NCBI GenBank assembly: GCA_024742495.1
Contig: JANSYJ010000003.1
Coordinates: forward strand, 434,001-498,000
Length of the DNA stretch: 64,000 nucleotides
Direction of reading: 5' to 3'
DNA from: Bacteroidota bacterium
GTDB taxonomy: Bacteria > Bacteroidota > Bacteroidia > Flavobacteriales > Schleiferiaceae
The number at the start of each line of letters is the position of its first letter. The stretch's first letter is position 1. Shown here one piece after another: positions 19,565-28,680 of this stretch. The notes below the pieces were generated by a model that was not told where the DNA came from, searched no databases, and was given only the letters and a program-made list of their open reading frames with translations. A program made the position numbers and the translations under genes.

Positions 19565-20895
19565 GTAAACTTAGCACTAGCTCTGAGCCCATTGATCATT
19601 TGCAAAAAAGAGTAGACAAATTTATTGGCAATGATGCCAGTATCGGATTAGTACTCTTCGTTTCAGCCGCCATGGCCCTTATAACCGCCAATTCCTCTTG
19701 GGGAGCAGAGTGGTATCATCACTTTTGGGAAAAAGAAATCACTATCAGTCTAGATGATTGGAGTTTCTCGATGAACCTTCATCATTTGATAAATGATGGA
19801 CTGATGGCCATTTTCTTTTTTATGGTTGGACTGGAAATTAAAAGGGAGTTTTTAATCGGCAGTTTGAATACCTGGAAAAAAGCCTCCTTACCGATTGGTG
19901 CCGCTATTGGCGGGATGCTAGCACCAGCTTTAATTTTCTTGCTCTACACTAGTGGTGAGGCCCAAAACGGTTGGGGTATTCCAATGGCTACCGATATCGC
20001 ATTTACTTTGGGCTTAATTAATCTGGTTCGAAATCGTATTGCACGTTCTCTAAAGATTTTTGTTACCTCCTTAGCAGTGGTAGATGATATTGGCGCTGTT
20101 TTAGTCATCGCCTTTTTTTACACTTCCAATTTAGACTTGCAACAATTGTATTATGCCGCCGGTGTATTGGCCTTTTTGCTGATAGCCAACCGCTTAGGTG
20201 TCAGATCAGTTTTGTTTTACACCACTTTTGGAATAGTAGGAATTTGGTCGGCTTTCTTTTATGCGGGCATACACCCCACAATTGCTGGTATTTTGCTGGC
20301 CTTTACCATTCCTGCTCGAACTAAGATTACCCGAAGGAATTTCATCCACTATGCTCGGAAATTCTTTAATGCCTATGATCGCACTAAGAGCTTAGATGAG
20401 CGTCACAATACCAGTAAAGAGGACCGCTTACTGGAGAAAATGGAGCATTTGGGTGACGAAGCGAGAGCGCCATTACAGAAGATTGAAAGTGGCCTACATC
20501 ACTTTGTTTACTTTGTAATCATGCCCATTTTCGCTTTTGCCAATGCAGGCGTTGAAATTAGTGGCGACTTTATTAGCCTAATCGGAAGTGGAATTGGACT
20601 AGGAATAATATTCGGGCTGGTATTCGGTAAAATGATAGGGATTAGCCTTTTCAGTAAATTAATGCTGGTTTTAGGAATCGCGGATATGCCCACTGGGGCC
20701 AATTGGCGACAAATTATCGGCGTTTCCTTCTTAGCGGGAATTGGTTTTACCATGTCATTATTTATCTCAGAACTTGCATTTGAAAATGACCTTCAAATTA
20801 CCCAGGCAAAAATGGCTGTATTGGTTGCAAGTGCCTTGGCCTCTATAATAGGCTTGGGGATTTTAGCCACAGGACCAAAAGAAGAGGCAAGCTAG
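19561..20895 (+). CDS. nhaA: Na+/H+ antiporter NhaA
   Basis: The protein has 444 residues and about 12 membrane helices. NhaA landmarks are present: LHHLINDGLMAIFFFMVGLE followed by IKREF, IGGMLAPALIF, GIPMATDIAFTLG, and the ion-binding aspartate pair in SLAVVDDIGAVLVIAFF. It exchanges two protons for one sodium ion across the inner membrane and supports pH and salt homeostasis, which fits a marine lifestyle. There is an acidic and basic cytoplasmic insert around residues 275-305 before GLHHFVYFVIMPIFAFANAG. It overlaps the CrtA-like gene by four bases. Confidence 0.95.
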   Translation: MSKLSTSSEPIDHLQKRVDKFIGNDASIGLVLFVSAAMALITANSSWGAEWYHHFWEKEITISLDDWSFSMNLHHLINDGLMAIFFFMVGLEIKREFLIGSLNTWKKASLPIGAAIGGMLAPALIFLLYTSGEAQNGWGIPMATDIAFTLGLINLVRNRIARSLKIFVTSLAVVDDIGAVLVIAFFYTSNLDLQQLYYAAGVLAFLLIANRLGVRSVLFYTTFGIVGIWSAFFYAGIHPTIAGILLAFTIPARTKITRRNFIHYARKFFNAYDRTKSLDERHNTSKEDRLLEKMEHLGDEARAPLQKIESGLHHFVYFVIMPIFAFANAGVEISGDFISLIGSGIGLGIIFGLVFGKMIGISLFSKLMLVLGIADMPTGANWRQIIGVSFLAGIGFTMSLFISELAFENDLQITQAKMAVLVASALASIIGLGILATGPKEEAS

Positions 20896-20980
20896 AAGGA
20901 TTTATCCCAATTTTTGAAGGTGCATAGACCTTTATGCTTTATTTTCGCAGCCAATTAATGGCAAACCCAAATTCGCAATA

Positions 20981-21850
20981 ATGAGCGTACTTGTAAACAA
21001 AGATTCGAAAGTTATCGTGCAAGGTTTTACTGGTAGTGAAGGAACTTTTCACGCTGGTCAAATGATAGAAGCAGGAACCAATGTAGTAGGTGGCGTTACA
21101 CCTGGCAAAGGTGGACAAAGTCACTTAGATCGCCCAGTGTTTAACACGGTAGCGGATGCCGTACAAAAAACGGGTGCCGATGTATCCATAATCTTTGTAC
21201 CACCAGCATTTGCAGCCGATGCCATTATGGAGGCCGCCGAAGCTGGAATTAAAGTTATTGTTGCTATTACTGAAGGTATTCCTGTAAAGGATATGATTAC
21301 TGTAAAGGAATATATCGCCGACAAAGACTGTCGTTTAATCGGGCCTAACTGTCCTGGTGTAATGACTCCCGAAGGTGCTAAAGTTGGTATTATGCCAGCC
21401 TTTATTTTCAATCCTGGTCGTATTGGTATCGTATCTAAATCGGGTACACTTACCTATGAGGCGGTTGATCAAATTACCAAAGCAGGTATGGGTCAGAGCA
21501 CAGCCATTGGAATTGGTGGTGATCCAATTATTGGTACTTCGATGAAAGAGGCGATTGAACTTCTAATGAATGACTCTGAAACCGACGGCATCGTGATGAT
21601 TGGTGAGATCGGCGGACAAATGGAAGCAGAAGCAGCACGTTGGATTAAAGAAAACGGCACCAAACCCGTAGTTGGTTTTATCGCTGGTGAAACTGCTCCA
21701 AAAGGTCGTACTATGGGTCACGCCGGCGCTATTGTTGGTGGTAGTGAAGATACCGCTCAAGCCAAAAAAGCTATTATGAGAGATTGCGGTATTCACGTGG
21801 TAGAATCACCGGCTACTATTGGTACTAAAATGACAGAAGTGCTTAACTAA
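20981..21850 (+). CDS. sucD: Succinate-CoA ligase alpha subunit
   Basis: This 289-residue protein matches SucD closely. It has [14 protein letters not shown] for CoA binding near the N-terminus, [34 protein letters not shown] and [10 protein letters not shown]. The phosphohistidine loop is [10 protein letters not shown]. With SucC it interconverts succinyl-CoA and succinate while making ATP or GTP in the TCA cycle. The SucC gene is not adjacent, as is common in Bacteroidota. The message ends at a strong terminator at 21872. Confidence 0.95.
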   Translation: MSVLVNKDSKVIVQGFTGSEGTFHAGQMIEAGTNVVGGVTPGKGGQSHLDRPVFNTVADAVQKTGADVSIIFVPPAFAADAIMEAAEAGIKVIVAITEGIPVKDMITVKEYIADKDCRLIGPNCPGVMTPEGAKVGIMPAFIFNPGRIGIVSKSGTLTYEAVDQITKAGMGQSTAIGIGGDPIIGTSMKEAIELLMNDSETDGIVMIGEIGGQMEAEAARWIKENGTKPVVGFIAGETAPKGRTMGHAGAIVGGSEDTAQAKKAIMRDCGIHVVESPATIGTKMTEVLN

Positions 21851-21871
21851 GCATACTTTTAAATAATTTAG

Positions 21872-21903
21872 AAATCCCAATGTTTAGGCATTGGGATTTT
21901 TTT
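21872..21903 (+). terminator. Rho-independent terminator after sucD
   Basis: AAATCCCAATG and CATTGGGATTT pair around a 6-base loop, followed by a T run of seven. Confidence 0.88.
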
Positions 21904-21939
21904 ATGCCGATTAAAGCCATAAACCCGTAGCACCTAAGC

Positions 21940-22779
21940 ATGACAATCCGGACAACTAAAAAGCAGTTCCTCCAGGAAATTCCGGAAGAGGCAAAAGGAG
22001 AATTTGAAAAGCGCTTTTTTCTCTTATTGGCAATGAAGTATGGCTATACCAGGCGCGATTTTCTTATGGAGGAGGATTTGGAGACCAATTCCTTAAGGGC
22101 TTTTAATGAAGACCTTAAAGCCTTAATAAAAGGAAAGCCTGTACAGCATATCATTGGCTTTTGTGATTTTGGAGGGCTCAAAATAAAAGTGGATGAGCGT
22201 GCCCTTATCCCCAGGCCCGAAACCGAAGAGCTTTTAGGAATTTGCCGAGCATTGCGTCCAGGAGCTAATAATGCAATTGATTTGGCAACGGGTAGTGCAT
22301 GCCTAGCATTAGGCTTAAAGCAAAACATCGAAAAGGTATATGCTCTTGAGAAAAGTCCTGAAGCATTGAGCCTGGCTCGTGAAAATGCAGAACTCAATGA
22401 TTCAAGTATTGAATTTATTGAAGACGATCTCCTTAGACCTCAAAAAAATTGGCCAAAGAATTTGGACCTTATTGTGAGTAATCCCCCTTATGTACGCAAC
22501 TTGGAGAAAGATGCAATGGAAGGGGAGGTTTTAAGCCATGAGCCGCATATGGCTCTCTTCGTTGCTGATGATCAGCCACTGGTTTTCTATCAAGCGATAG
22601 CGAAGTATGCCCACGAAGCACTGCGTGAAAATGGATTACTGGCCTTGGAGATCAATCAGTATTTGGGCACGGAGGTGAAGAACCTATTGAAAGCGTTTTT
22701 TATGGAAGTGGAGCTTAGGGAAGACCAATTTGGAAATACCCGCTTTGCAATAGCGCATAAAAAAAGGCCTACCGTTTAA
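21940..22779 (+). CDS. prmC: Release factor glutamine N5-methyltransferase
   Basis: This 279-residue protein methylates the GGQ glutamine of release factors RF1 and RF2. The N-terminal helical domain (residues 1-75) ends at PVQHIIGFCDFGGLKI. It is followed by LIPRPETEELL, the SAM-binding strand NAIDLATGSACLALGL, and the catalytic NPPY in IVSNPPYVRN. The SAM motif reads ATGSAC rather than the usual G-T-G-S-G, a minor variation. The stop codon lies inside the loop of the terminator hairpin at 22763. Confidence 0.92.
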   Translation: MTIRTTKKQFLQEIPEEAKGEFEKRFFLLLAMKYGYTRRDFLMEEDLETNSLRAFNEDLKALIKGKPVQHIIGFCDFGGLKIKVDERALIPRPETEELLGICRALRPGANNAIDLATGSACLALGLKQNIEKVYALEKSPEALSLARENAELNDSSIEFIEDDLLRPQKNWPKNLDLIVSNPPYVRNLEKDAMEGEVLSHEPHMALFVADDQPLVFYQAIAKYAHEALRENGLLALEINQYLGTEVKNLLKAFFMEVELREDQFGNTRFAIAHKKRPTV

Positions 22780-22790
22780 GGTAGACCTTT
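22763..22790. terminator. Bidirectional terminator between prmC and hup
   Basis: AAAGGCCTACC and GGTAGACCTTT pair with one mismatch around a 6-base loop holding the prmC stop codon. A tracts on one side and T residues on the other allow use by both convergent genes. Confidence 0.7.
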
Positions 22791-22810
22791 CAAATACAAA
22801 TATTTTTTAC

Positions 22811-23080
22811 TTAGAGCTTAGCATTAAGCTCAGATCCCGCTTTAAACTTAGCTACAGTTTTGGCTGGAATTTGAATAGTTTGGCCAGTTTGAGGGTTACG
22901 ACCTTCACGTGCTGAACGCTCAGACGTAGAGAAAGTACCGAAACCTACTAAAGATACACGGCCACCACTTGCAAGAGTATCAGTCACTTTATCGGTGAAT
23001 GCATCTAATGCTTTTTTGGCAGCAGCTTTAGAGATACCGGCTTCTGAAGCCATAGCGTCAATAAGATCAGCTTTGTTCAT
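22811..23080 (-). CDS. hup: HU-family histone-like DNA-binding protein
   Basis: This 89-residue protein is a textbook HU. It has MNKADLIDAMASEAGISKAA, then DAFTDKVTDTLASG, GRVSLVGFGTFSTSERSARE, GRNPQTGQTIQIP and AKTVAKFKAGSELN. The proline in the beta-arm tip (NPQTGQ) is the intercalating residue. It bends and compacts the chromosome as a dimer. A very good promoter lies at 23123-23156, leaving a leader of about 40 bases. Confidence 0.96.
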   Translation of the reverse strand: MNKADLIDAMASEAGISKAAAKKALDAFTDKVTDTLASGGRVSLVGFGTFSTSERSAREGRNPQTGQTIQIPAKTVAKFKAGSELNAKL

Positions 23081-23122
23081 TTCTTTAAATTTTGGTTAGA
23101 CAAATTGTGATTCGAACTCCAA

Positions 23123-23156
23123 CAAAAATAACCGAAAGCCGCTATCCACCAACAAA
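23123..23156 (-). promoter_or_regulatory. Promoter of hup
   Basis: Read on the minus strand: TTTG/TTG at -33, a 19-base spacer, then TATTTTTG, an exact match to the Bacteroidota -7 consensus TAnnTTTG. It is the best promoter seen in the window. Confidence 0.75.
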
Positions 23157-23239
23157 TCAGGCTAAAAAAGCAGACTATTGTTAAAAATTAAGAAAGTCTG
23201 TTAATAAAGTAATAATGTAAGTTTCTGTAAATCAATTTT

Positions 23240-24178
23240 TTACGAAATACAGCTATTTTCATCAATTTCTTGCCCATTCACGAAATCCAAGGCTTTCAGG
23301 CGTTTCTTGCCCTGTGGTTGGAGGCTGAGGAGCTCTAAATCATAATCTTTAGTGGCCATAAAAAGACTTTTTCCTTCCTTCCTTAAAGAGCCGGGAGCGG
23401 CGACAGATGAATGTTCACTAATGCTAGACTCGAGAATTTTAAGGGTTCCTTTGAAGCCGGGCAAGTCCAAATTTGCCCAAGCACCTGGAAAGGGAGACAT
23501 CCCTCGAATTAAATTGTGGATCTCTTGTGCCGACTTTGTAATGTTGATCTTTAAATCCTCTTTAAATATTTTGGGGGCCTCTTTAATTGCCGCGCTTGGC
23601 GCTTGAGCTATGGCATCCGCTTTATTGCTACTTATTAAGTCTATAGTTTCCAAAACTAAATTAGCGCCTCGCTCCATCATGCGGTCATGTAAAGATCCCG
23701 CATTCTCATTAGAACCGATGGCCATAGTTTCTTGCTTGATAACCGCGCCGGTGTCAATCTTTTCATCAATAAAAAAGGTACTTAAGCCACTTTCCTTTTC
23801 TCCATTTACGATAGCCCAATTTATGGGTGCTGCACCGCGATACTGCGGGAGGAGTGAGGCATGAAGATTAAAGGTGCCCAATGGAGGCATCTGCCAAACC
23901 TCCTTTGGAAGCATTCGAAAAGCAACAACCACAAACAGATCCGCTTCCCAAGATTTCAAGGAAGCTAAAAAATCGGGATTCTTTAATTTTTCAGGTTGAA
24001 GAATCGGAAGATCCAAGGCCAAGGCTCTTTCTTTAACGGCCGATGCTTTCAATTTTCGGCCTCTACCAGCTGGGCGATCTGGTGAGCTAATAATACCAAC
24101 AAGATCATGCTTAGATTCATGAATAGCATTAAGCATCGCCACCGCGAAAGGCGGCGTGCCCATAAAAACAATTCGCAT
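23240..24178 (-). CDS. fmt: Methionyl-tRNA formyltransferase
   Basis: The protein has 312 residues, the normal length. The N-terminal formyltransferase domain has IVFMGTPPFAVAML, SPDRPAGRGRKLK, and the catalytic FNLHASLLPQYRGAAPINWA, with the active-site His/Asp context (EKIDTGAVIKQE). The C-terminal tRNA-binding domain contains IRGMSPFPGAWA. It formylates initiator Met-tRNA. The DUF6588 gene ends nine bases from the Fmt start on the same strand. Confidence 0.96.
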   Translation of the reverse strand: MRIVFMGTPPFAVAMLNAIHESKHDLVGIISSPDRPAGRGRKLKASAVKERALALDLPILQPEKLKNPDFLASLKSWEADLFVVVAFRMLPKEVWQMPPLGTFNLHASLLPQYRGAAPINWAIVNGEKESGLSTFFIDEKIDTGAVIKQETMAIGSNENAGSLHDRMMERGANLVLETIDLISSNKADAIAQAPSAAIKEAPKIFKEDLKINITKSAQEIHNLIRGMSPFPGAWANLDLPGFKGTLKILESSISEHSSVAAPGSLRKEGKSLFMATKDYDLELLSLQPQGKKRLKALDFVNGQEIDENSCIS

Positions 24179-24187
24179 AAAAGTAGT

Positions 24188-25207
24188 TTAGATATCCCAG
24201 CTAAAGCCAAGATTTAAATTGACAGCACTAAAAGTTCCGAAAGTATAGTCGGCACTTACGTATCCAAATACCAAGAACTTAACCCTTAATCCTAAATTGC
24301 CTGCCCAACCACTGCCATTAGTGCTGCTTAAGTCGATAGGATCACTGATGCTTTGCTCTGGATTTAAAGGCTGTAATGGATTAAGGTATTCATAGGTCCC
24401 CGCTACTTTAAAGGAGGAATTGAGGTAATTATAGCCAACACCGCCATAAAAGGTTAGAAATAGCAACTTCTTACTAATAAGCAAACGAGTCATGAAAGCA
24501 TCAGCATTTAAGTCGATCCTTTTGTCATTGTTTGCATCGGGCTCTAAATCCTGACCTAAATTAAACTGTGAATAACTGGCAAAGGCCGCAATGCTAAAAG
24601 GAATGGCGGAACCCCCGGGGATGTATTGCTTTAAATTGTGTTTTAATCCCAGTCCCCATAAGCCAATCTCCGAACCTTCTAAATAGGGAATACCTGTGCT
24701 TGGCAGATAGTGGCCGCTAAGTTCAAAATCCAAGGGCAGGCCAACACCAGCATGGATAGTCATATTTGGCGCTATGGCATAACCCAAACCAGCGGGCATA
24801 TTAAACCTACCTCCAGAAAAAGCCCTCAAGGTCGGGTCCGTATATTGTAGTTCTGGCCCAGGGGCATCTTCACCAAAGACCGTAGGAGCCACATTATCAT
24901 TGGGGTTCACCAATTCTAATTCCTCCAATTTACTGGGGTCAATAGTGAAAGTTCGAAATTCATTTGGAACTATTGTAACCGAAGGTGTAAATCCAATCTC
25001 AAAGCGGCCAGTACGTTTAACTTTTGCGGTATTGTACCAGCCTTGGGTTAAACTAAAAGCCATTGCCTCACTAAAGGGGGCTAGATAAGCCGAGCCTAAA
25101 TAGTTGATGTCATTTTGAGTTCCAGCGATGGAAGGTCCGAATGAGATTTGAGCCTTTGAACTGAAAGCTAGTCCAGTAATTAGGATAAGGAAGGATAATT
25201 TCTTCAT
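24188..25207 (-). CDS. DUF6588-like outer-membrane protein
   Basis: The protein has 339 residues. The signal peptide MKKLSFLILITGLAFSSKA is followed by a beta-rich protein with alternating strands and glycine-rich turns (FNMPAGLGYAIAPNMTIHAG, LLFLTFYGGVGYNYLNSSF, AGNLGLRVKFLVFGYVSADY). The C-terminal strand is AVNLNLGFSWDI. The length, the DPIDLSS region and the barrel pattern match the DUF6588 family of Bacteroidota outer-membrane proteins. The function is unknown. It lies between recQ and fmt on the same strand. Confidence 0.75.
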   Translation of the reverse strand: MKKLSFLILITGLAFSSKAQISFGPSIAGTQNDINYLGSAYLAPFSEAMAFSLTQGWYNTAKVKRTGRFEIGFTPSVTIVPNEFRTFTIDPSKLEELELVNPNDNVAPTVFGEDAPGPELQYTDPTLRAFSGGRFNMPAGLGYAIAPNMTIHAGVGLPLDFELSGHYLPSTGIPYLEGSEIGLWGLGLKHNLKQYIPGGSAIPFSIAAFASYSQFNLGQDLEPDANNDKRIDLNADAFMTRLLISKKLLFLTFYGGVGYNYLNSSFKVAGTYEYLNPLQPLNPEQSISDPIDLSSTNGSGWAGNLGLRVKFLVFGYVSADYTFGTFSAVNLNLGFSWDI

Positions 25208-25246
25208 GGCGACTTTTCCTCAAAAATACTAAAATCAAAAGGCTGT

Positions 25247-27130
25247 TTAGTTTAAACGGAATTTTTCTCCTTCCATAATTATCCGCTCCTGGGACCTTAG
25301 TTTTCGAATGTGCATTTCCGCCTTTTTAGCATCATCAAAGAGTGCCAGGAGCTGTCCATAGGTCATTGCATTCTTCTTTAAGGCTTGGCTAATGATTCTT
25401 TGATAATCAACATCTTGAGCTTTTCGTTTACGACAAACATCACAATGTCCGCAGTCCTCTTTTACCTCTTCACCAAAATACTTCAACAAGGTTTTTAAAC
25501 GGCAAAGAGCATCGTTTTGAACAAAGTTAACCACCGCCTCAATTTGGTCTTCCAATTCTTTTTTGCGGTTTTCCAGAAATTCGGGACTAATATTTAAATC
25601 CTTAAAGTGCTGGCGATCATGTAGCAAGGCAATGCTAGCTTGATTTGATGCAGGTAGATAATCGATTAGATCATGGCTCTGCATCATATTAAAAGACTTC
25701 CTAACTTTATAAGTGCTGGTATTGAGTCTTTGGGCAATGATGTTCTCATTAATTCGTCCAAAATCTAAATCGAGACCGCCGTAAGAGCGCAAGACAACTT
25801 TGAGCAATTGATCCATATCTGCATTTTGTAGCTGGTAGTCGTAAAGCGTCCTGCGATCCGCTTTTAAGCGCAACATGGCGAAATTGCGTCCCTGAGCATT
25901 AAATTCTAAAATACCTTCTTTATTTAAGATAGAAAGCGATTGCAAAACCAGGTTGGGTGTAAAACGGTAACGCTGGCAGAAGGCTTGAATGTCAAAGTCA
26001 TAATGACTTCCTTCGGCGCTTCCTATTCCAATTTGCAAGTAGTTGAGTAGGCCTCGGTAAACGCGAATAACATCCTTTCGATCGGGGAAACTATGCTGAA
26101 ACTTTTGTCTTAATTGCGCTATATCCGAAGGTCCGACCAGGACAAATGACCAAGCTCTATTTCCGTCTCGCGCGGCCCTTCCAGCTTCTTGAAAATAAGC
26201 CTCTAAGGTATCTGGTAGGTCTAAATGGATAACCAATCTAACATCCGGTTTATCGATTCCCATTCCAAAGGCATTGGTACAAACCATAATCCGGCAGCGG
26301 TTTTCTACCCAATTGCCTTGTTTTTCTTGTCGTTGATCCTGACTTAAGCCCGCGTGATAAAAATCCGCCGAATAGCCCGTTTCCCTTAGCCATTTGGCCA
26401 CCTCCATAGTACCTTTTCGGTTTCGGAGATAAATTAAGGCACTGCCTTTTACCTTGTCTAATAAGTCTTTACAACGGCCCCATTTATTATCGGTTTTTAA
26501 AATGTTATAAGCCAGTTCTGGCCGAACGAAGCTTTTCTGAAAGACTTTGGCTCCCGCGTTAAAATGCAGTTTATCCTGAATATCAAGTACCACTTTAGGG
26601 GTGGCGGTGGCGGTTAAGGCGATAAAAGGGATATCGGGAAAGTGTTCCCGTAACTTGTGAATTTCTAAGTAGGGTGGCCTGAAATCATATCCCCATTGAC
26701 TGATGCAGTGGGCCTCATCAATTACGATGAAGTTTATTTTAATAAAGCTAAGTCGATTAAGTAATTTCTCGGATTGCAGGCTTTCCGGAGATAAGTAAAT
26801 GAACTTGTAATAAGCATTGCTTGCATTTTGAAGTGCAAGTTCTTTTTGACTTGCATTTAAGGCAGAATTATAGGCTACAGCATTGATGCCCACCTGCTTT
26901 AAATTCGCTACCTGATCGGCCATTAAGGCAATTAAAGGGGAAATAACCAATGTGCAACCTTCCTTAGCCAAACCGGGAACTTGAAAGCAAATTGATTTAC
27001 CCCCGCCGGTTGGCAGAAGCGCTAGTGTATCATTGCCTTCGAGCGCCGAATTGATGATATCCTCTTGAAGTGGCCTGAACTTATCATAAGACCAATATTG
27101 TTTTAATATGCGATGGATATCACCATTCAT
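25247..27130 (-). CDS. recQ: ATP-dependent DNA helicase RecQ
   Basis: The protein has 627 residues. The helicase core carries motif 0 (FRPLQEDII), I (LLPTGGGKS, residues 38-46), II (IDEAHCISQWGYDFRPPY), III (ALTATATP), IV (IIYLRNRK-like), V (TNAFGMGIDKPDVR) and VI (QEAGRAARDG). The zinc-binding RQC domain shows CRLKTLLKYFGE and CGHCDVC. The C-terminus is short, and no clear HRDC domain is visible. It unwinds DNA 3'-5' during recombination and fork repair. The downstream fmt side is separated by the DUF6588 gene. The start overlaps the upstream ATPase gene by four bases. Confidence 0.93.
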   Translation of the reverse strand: MNGDIHRILKQYWSYDKFRPLQEDIINSALEGNDTLALLPTGGGKSICFQVPGLAKEGCTLVISPLIALMADQVANLKQVGINAVAYNSALNASQKELALQNASNAYYKFIYLSPESLQSEKLLNRLSFIKINFIVIDEAHCISQWGYDFRPPYLEIHKLREHFPDIPFIALTATATPKVVLDIQDKLHFNAGAKVFQKSFVRPELAYNILKTDNKWGRCKDLLDKVKGSALIYLRNRKGTMEVAKWLRETGYSADFYHAGLSQDQRQEKQGNWVENRCRIMVCTNAFGMGIDKPDVRLVIHLDLPDTLEAYFQEAGRAARDGNRAWSFVLVGPSDIAQLRQKFQHSFPDRKDVIRVYRGLLNYLQIGIGSAEGSHYDFDIQAFCQRYRFTPNLVLQSLSILNKEGILEFNAQGRNFAMLRLKADRRTLYDYQLQNADMDQLLKVVLRSYGGLDLDFGRINENIIAQRLNTSTYKVRKSFNMMQSHDLIDYLPASNQASIALLHDRQHFKDLNISPEFLENRKKELEDQIEAVVNFVQNDALCRLKTLLKYFGEEVKEDCGHCDVCRKRKAQDVDYQRIISQALKKNAMTYGQLLALFDDAKKAEMHIRKLRSQERIIMEGEKFRLN

Positions 27131-27663
27131 TGCAGTCCTAAATGATCTAAAATAAATTGGAGGCGCTCTTCAGGTGCGGCTTTTGGGACTTCTATAATTT
27201 TATAAGCGAAATCTTCGTACATCGCTCTTAAAGCTCGATCAATATCCAACATGAGCTCTCGATCTTCCCAACGCACTGCATCGGTACCATAAATCTCCTC
27301 CCAAGGAGGCATTAAAAATATGGTAGGGTGGTAGGTGTAGCCTTTAGCTTTGACCTCTAATTCCTTATTCTGATGACCGTCCCGGCGCAAGTAAGCCAGA
27401 TTGTCGGGCACTCCACGATCATAAAAAACCAATCCCTCCTTAGCGTGGTGATATTGTTCAACCTGACGTTTAAACAGCTCCTTACCGAAACTTGTATGGT
27501 CCTTCCAAGGAACCATATCCGAGTTTAAGGCTTGTTGCTCCGCTATGAGCTGCCGCGCCATTTCCGGAATTACTTGATAACCCTTTGCCTCTAACAAATT
27601 AAGCACAGTGCTTTTACCAGTGCCTGGAGCTCCGGTTACAATAACCCTTTGTATATCTGGCAT
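27127..27663 (-). CDS. AAA_28-type P-loop ATPase
   Basis: The protein has 178 residues. Walker A (VTGAPGTGKST) opens the protein, followed by LLEAKGYQVIPEMARQLI and VFYDRGVPDNLAYLRRDGH, the standard AAA_28 layout shared with NadR-like kinases. The C-terminal YKIIEVPKAAPEERLQFI is also typical. It is probably a small nucleoside/nucleotide kinase or regulatory ATPase of unknown substrate. It overlaps recQ by four bases (ATGA), so the two are coupled, and it begins two bases from the end of the DUF962 gene. Confidence 0.75.
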   Translation of the reverse strand: MPDIQRVIVTGAPGTGKSTVLNLLEAKGYQVIPEMARQLIAEQQALNSDMVPWKDHTSFGKELFKRQVEQYHHAKEGLVFYDRGVPDNLAYLRRDGHQNKELEVKAKGYTYHPTIFLMPPWEEIYGTDAVRWEDRELMLDIDRALRAMYEDFAYKIIEVPKAAPEERLQFILDHLGLQ

Positions 27664-27664
27664 A

Positions 27665-28144
27665 TTAGTACTTAAGGCCTATTTTTTTGTAGATGAATCC
27701 AAGTATCCAAGCTGGGCCAATCATTAAAAATTGCAAATCTTGGAAGAAGGAAGGCTTAGCTCCCTCAATTTTATGACCGATAAATTGGCCGATCCAAGCC
27801 AAAACAAAGATGCTTAAACTACTTTGCCACAAAGGTATTTCCATTTGAGCCAAGAGCTGAGTTAGCCACAAACATAAAAAGGAGAATAAAGCGATGCCAA
27901 TAAAAAGGGGCAGGGATAGGCGTAAATAAAAGAGCAAACCCACTGCTATTAGCAGGGTTCCAAAATGGATGTAATCTTTATAGGGCTCTGTAGCCCAAGA
28001 GTTTAAAAAATCATGTGGTATGCTTGCCAACAAGGCAATGATGCTGAAAAATATCGCGGGAACGCAGATATAATGGATTAATTTATTGGTTTGGTTTTGA
28101 TGACTAACCGCGTATTCATCAAACCAGGATTGAATGCTCTTCAT
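27665..28144 (-). CDS. DUF962 / Mpo1-like membrane protein
   Basis: The protein has 159 residues when started at the ATG at 28144. The longer reading from 28261 would run through the opposite gene's start region. The sequence begins MKSIQSWFDEYAVSHQNQTN followed by KLIHYICVPAIFFS, with the conserved H-x-N-x-x-N-x-x-I-H signature. It has four membrane segments and ends with IGPAWILGFIYKK. In yeast, the related Mpo1 is an iron-dependent dioxygenase for alpha-oxidation of 2-hydroxy fatty acids. A similar lipid-modifying role is inferred. The gene is divergent from the DUF493 gene across 49 bases. Confidence 0.8.
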   Translation of the reverse strand: MKSIQSWFDEYAVSHQNQTNKLIHYICVPAIFFSIIALLASIPHDFLNSWATEPYKDYIHFGTLLIAVGLLFYLRLSLPLFIGIALFSFLCLWLTQLLAQMEIPLWQSSLSIFVLAWIGQFIGHKIEGAKPSFFQDLQFLMIGPAWILGFIYKKIGLKY

Positions 28145-28193
28145 TATAGTTGTTTTGGCATTGCCTAAAGTAAAGATTTTTGAAATTTGCAGC

Positions 28194-28475
28194 ATGGAAA
28201 ATCCCAAAGAGAAATACACCAAACTACTGGAACAACTTAAGGACGGTTTTGATTGGCCCACGGTTTACATGTTTAAATTCATTGTGCCGGCAGACAATAG
28301 CAAAATTGCCCAGGTGGAAAACCTTTTTAATAGCACCGAAGCTCAGGTTAGTATGCGGAATTCAAGCAAGGGGAATTTTGTGAGTGTTACGGCCAAAGAA
28401 TTAATGATGAGTCCCGAAAGCGTTGTGGAGCGCTATCTTCAGGCGGAAGGTATAGAAGGACTTATTTCGCTATAA
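28194..28475 (+). CDS. DUF493 (YbeD-like) protein
   Basis: The protein has 93 residues when started at the ATG at 28194. An earlier start at 28134 would overlap the divergent gene and add hydrophobic residues not found in the family. The protein shows the ACT-like DUF493 pattern: FDWPTVYMFKFIVPADN, a VENLFN helix, SMRNSSKGNFVSVTAKELM and the final YLQAEGIEGLISL. The E. coli homologue YbeD has an ACT-like fold and may act as an allosteric regulator, but its target is unknown. Confidence 0.8.
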   Translation: MENPKEKYTKLLEQLKDGFDWPTVYMFKFIVPADNSKIAQVENLFNSTEAQVSMRNSSKGNFVSVTAKELMMSPESVVERYLQAEGIEGLISL

Positions 28476-28497
28476 AGCGCTTTTAAAAGGTTTTTAA

Positions 28498-28680
28498 TTA
28501 TTGACCTAGTGGTTCTGCTTCTAATGAAACTAGCTGAAGGTTTTCGGCTATTATCTTAAATTCAATTGGATTACAGCACCTTTCGCAATCCTCAATGTAT
28601 TCTTGTTCGGGAAGAGATAAGTCGGCCAAAATGGAAACCCCTGAAAAGCAATAAGGACAAGTATAAAAAAGCTCTTCCAT
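28498..28680 (-). CDS. CPxCG-type cysteine-rich protein
   Basis: The 60 residues have two cysteine pairs, YTCPYC near the start and EDCERCCNPIEF in the middle. This forms a small zinc ribbon of the CPXCG family (with CPYCF here in place of CPYCG). Its start codon abuts the stop of the glycosylase gene. It is probably co-transcribed with that gene. The function is unknown. Confidence 0.75.
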   Translation of the reverse strand: MEELFYTCPYCFSGVSILADLSLPEQEYIEDCERCCNPIEFKIIAENLQLVSLEAEPLGQ

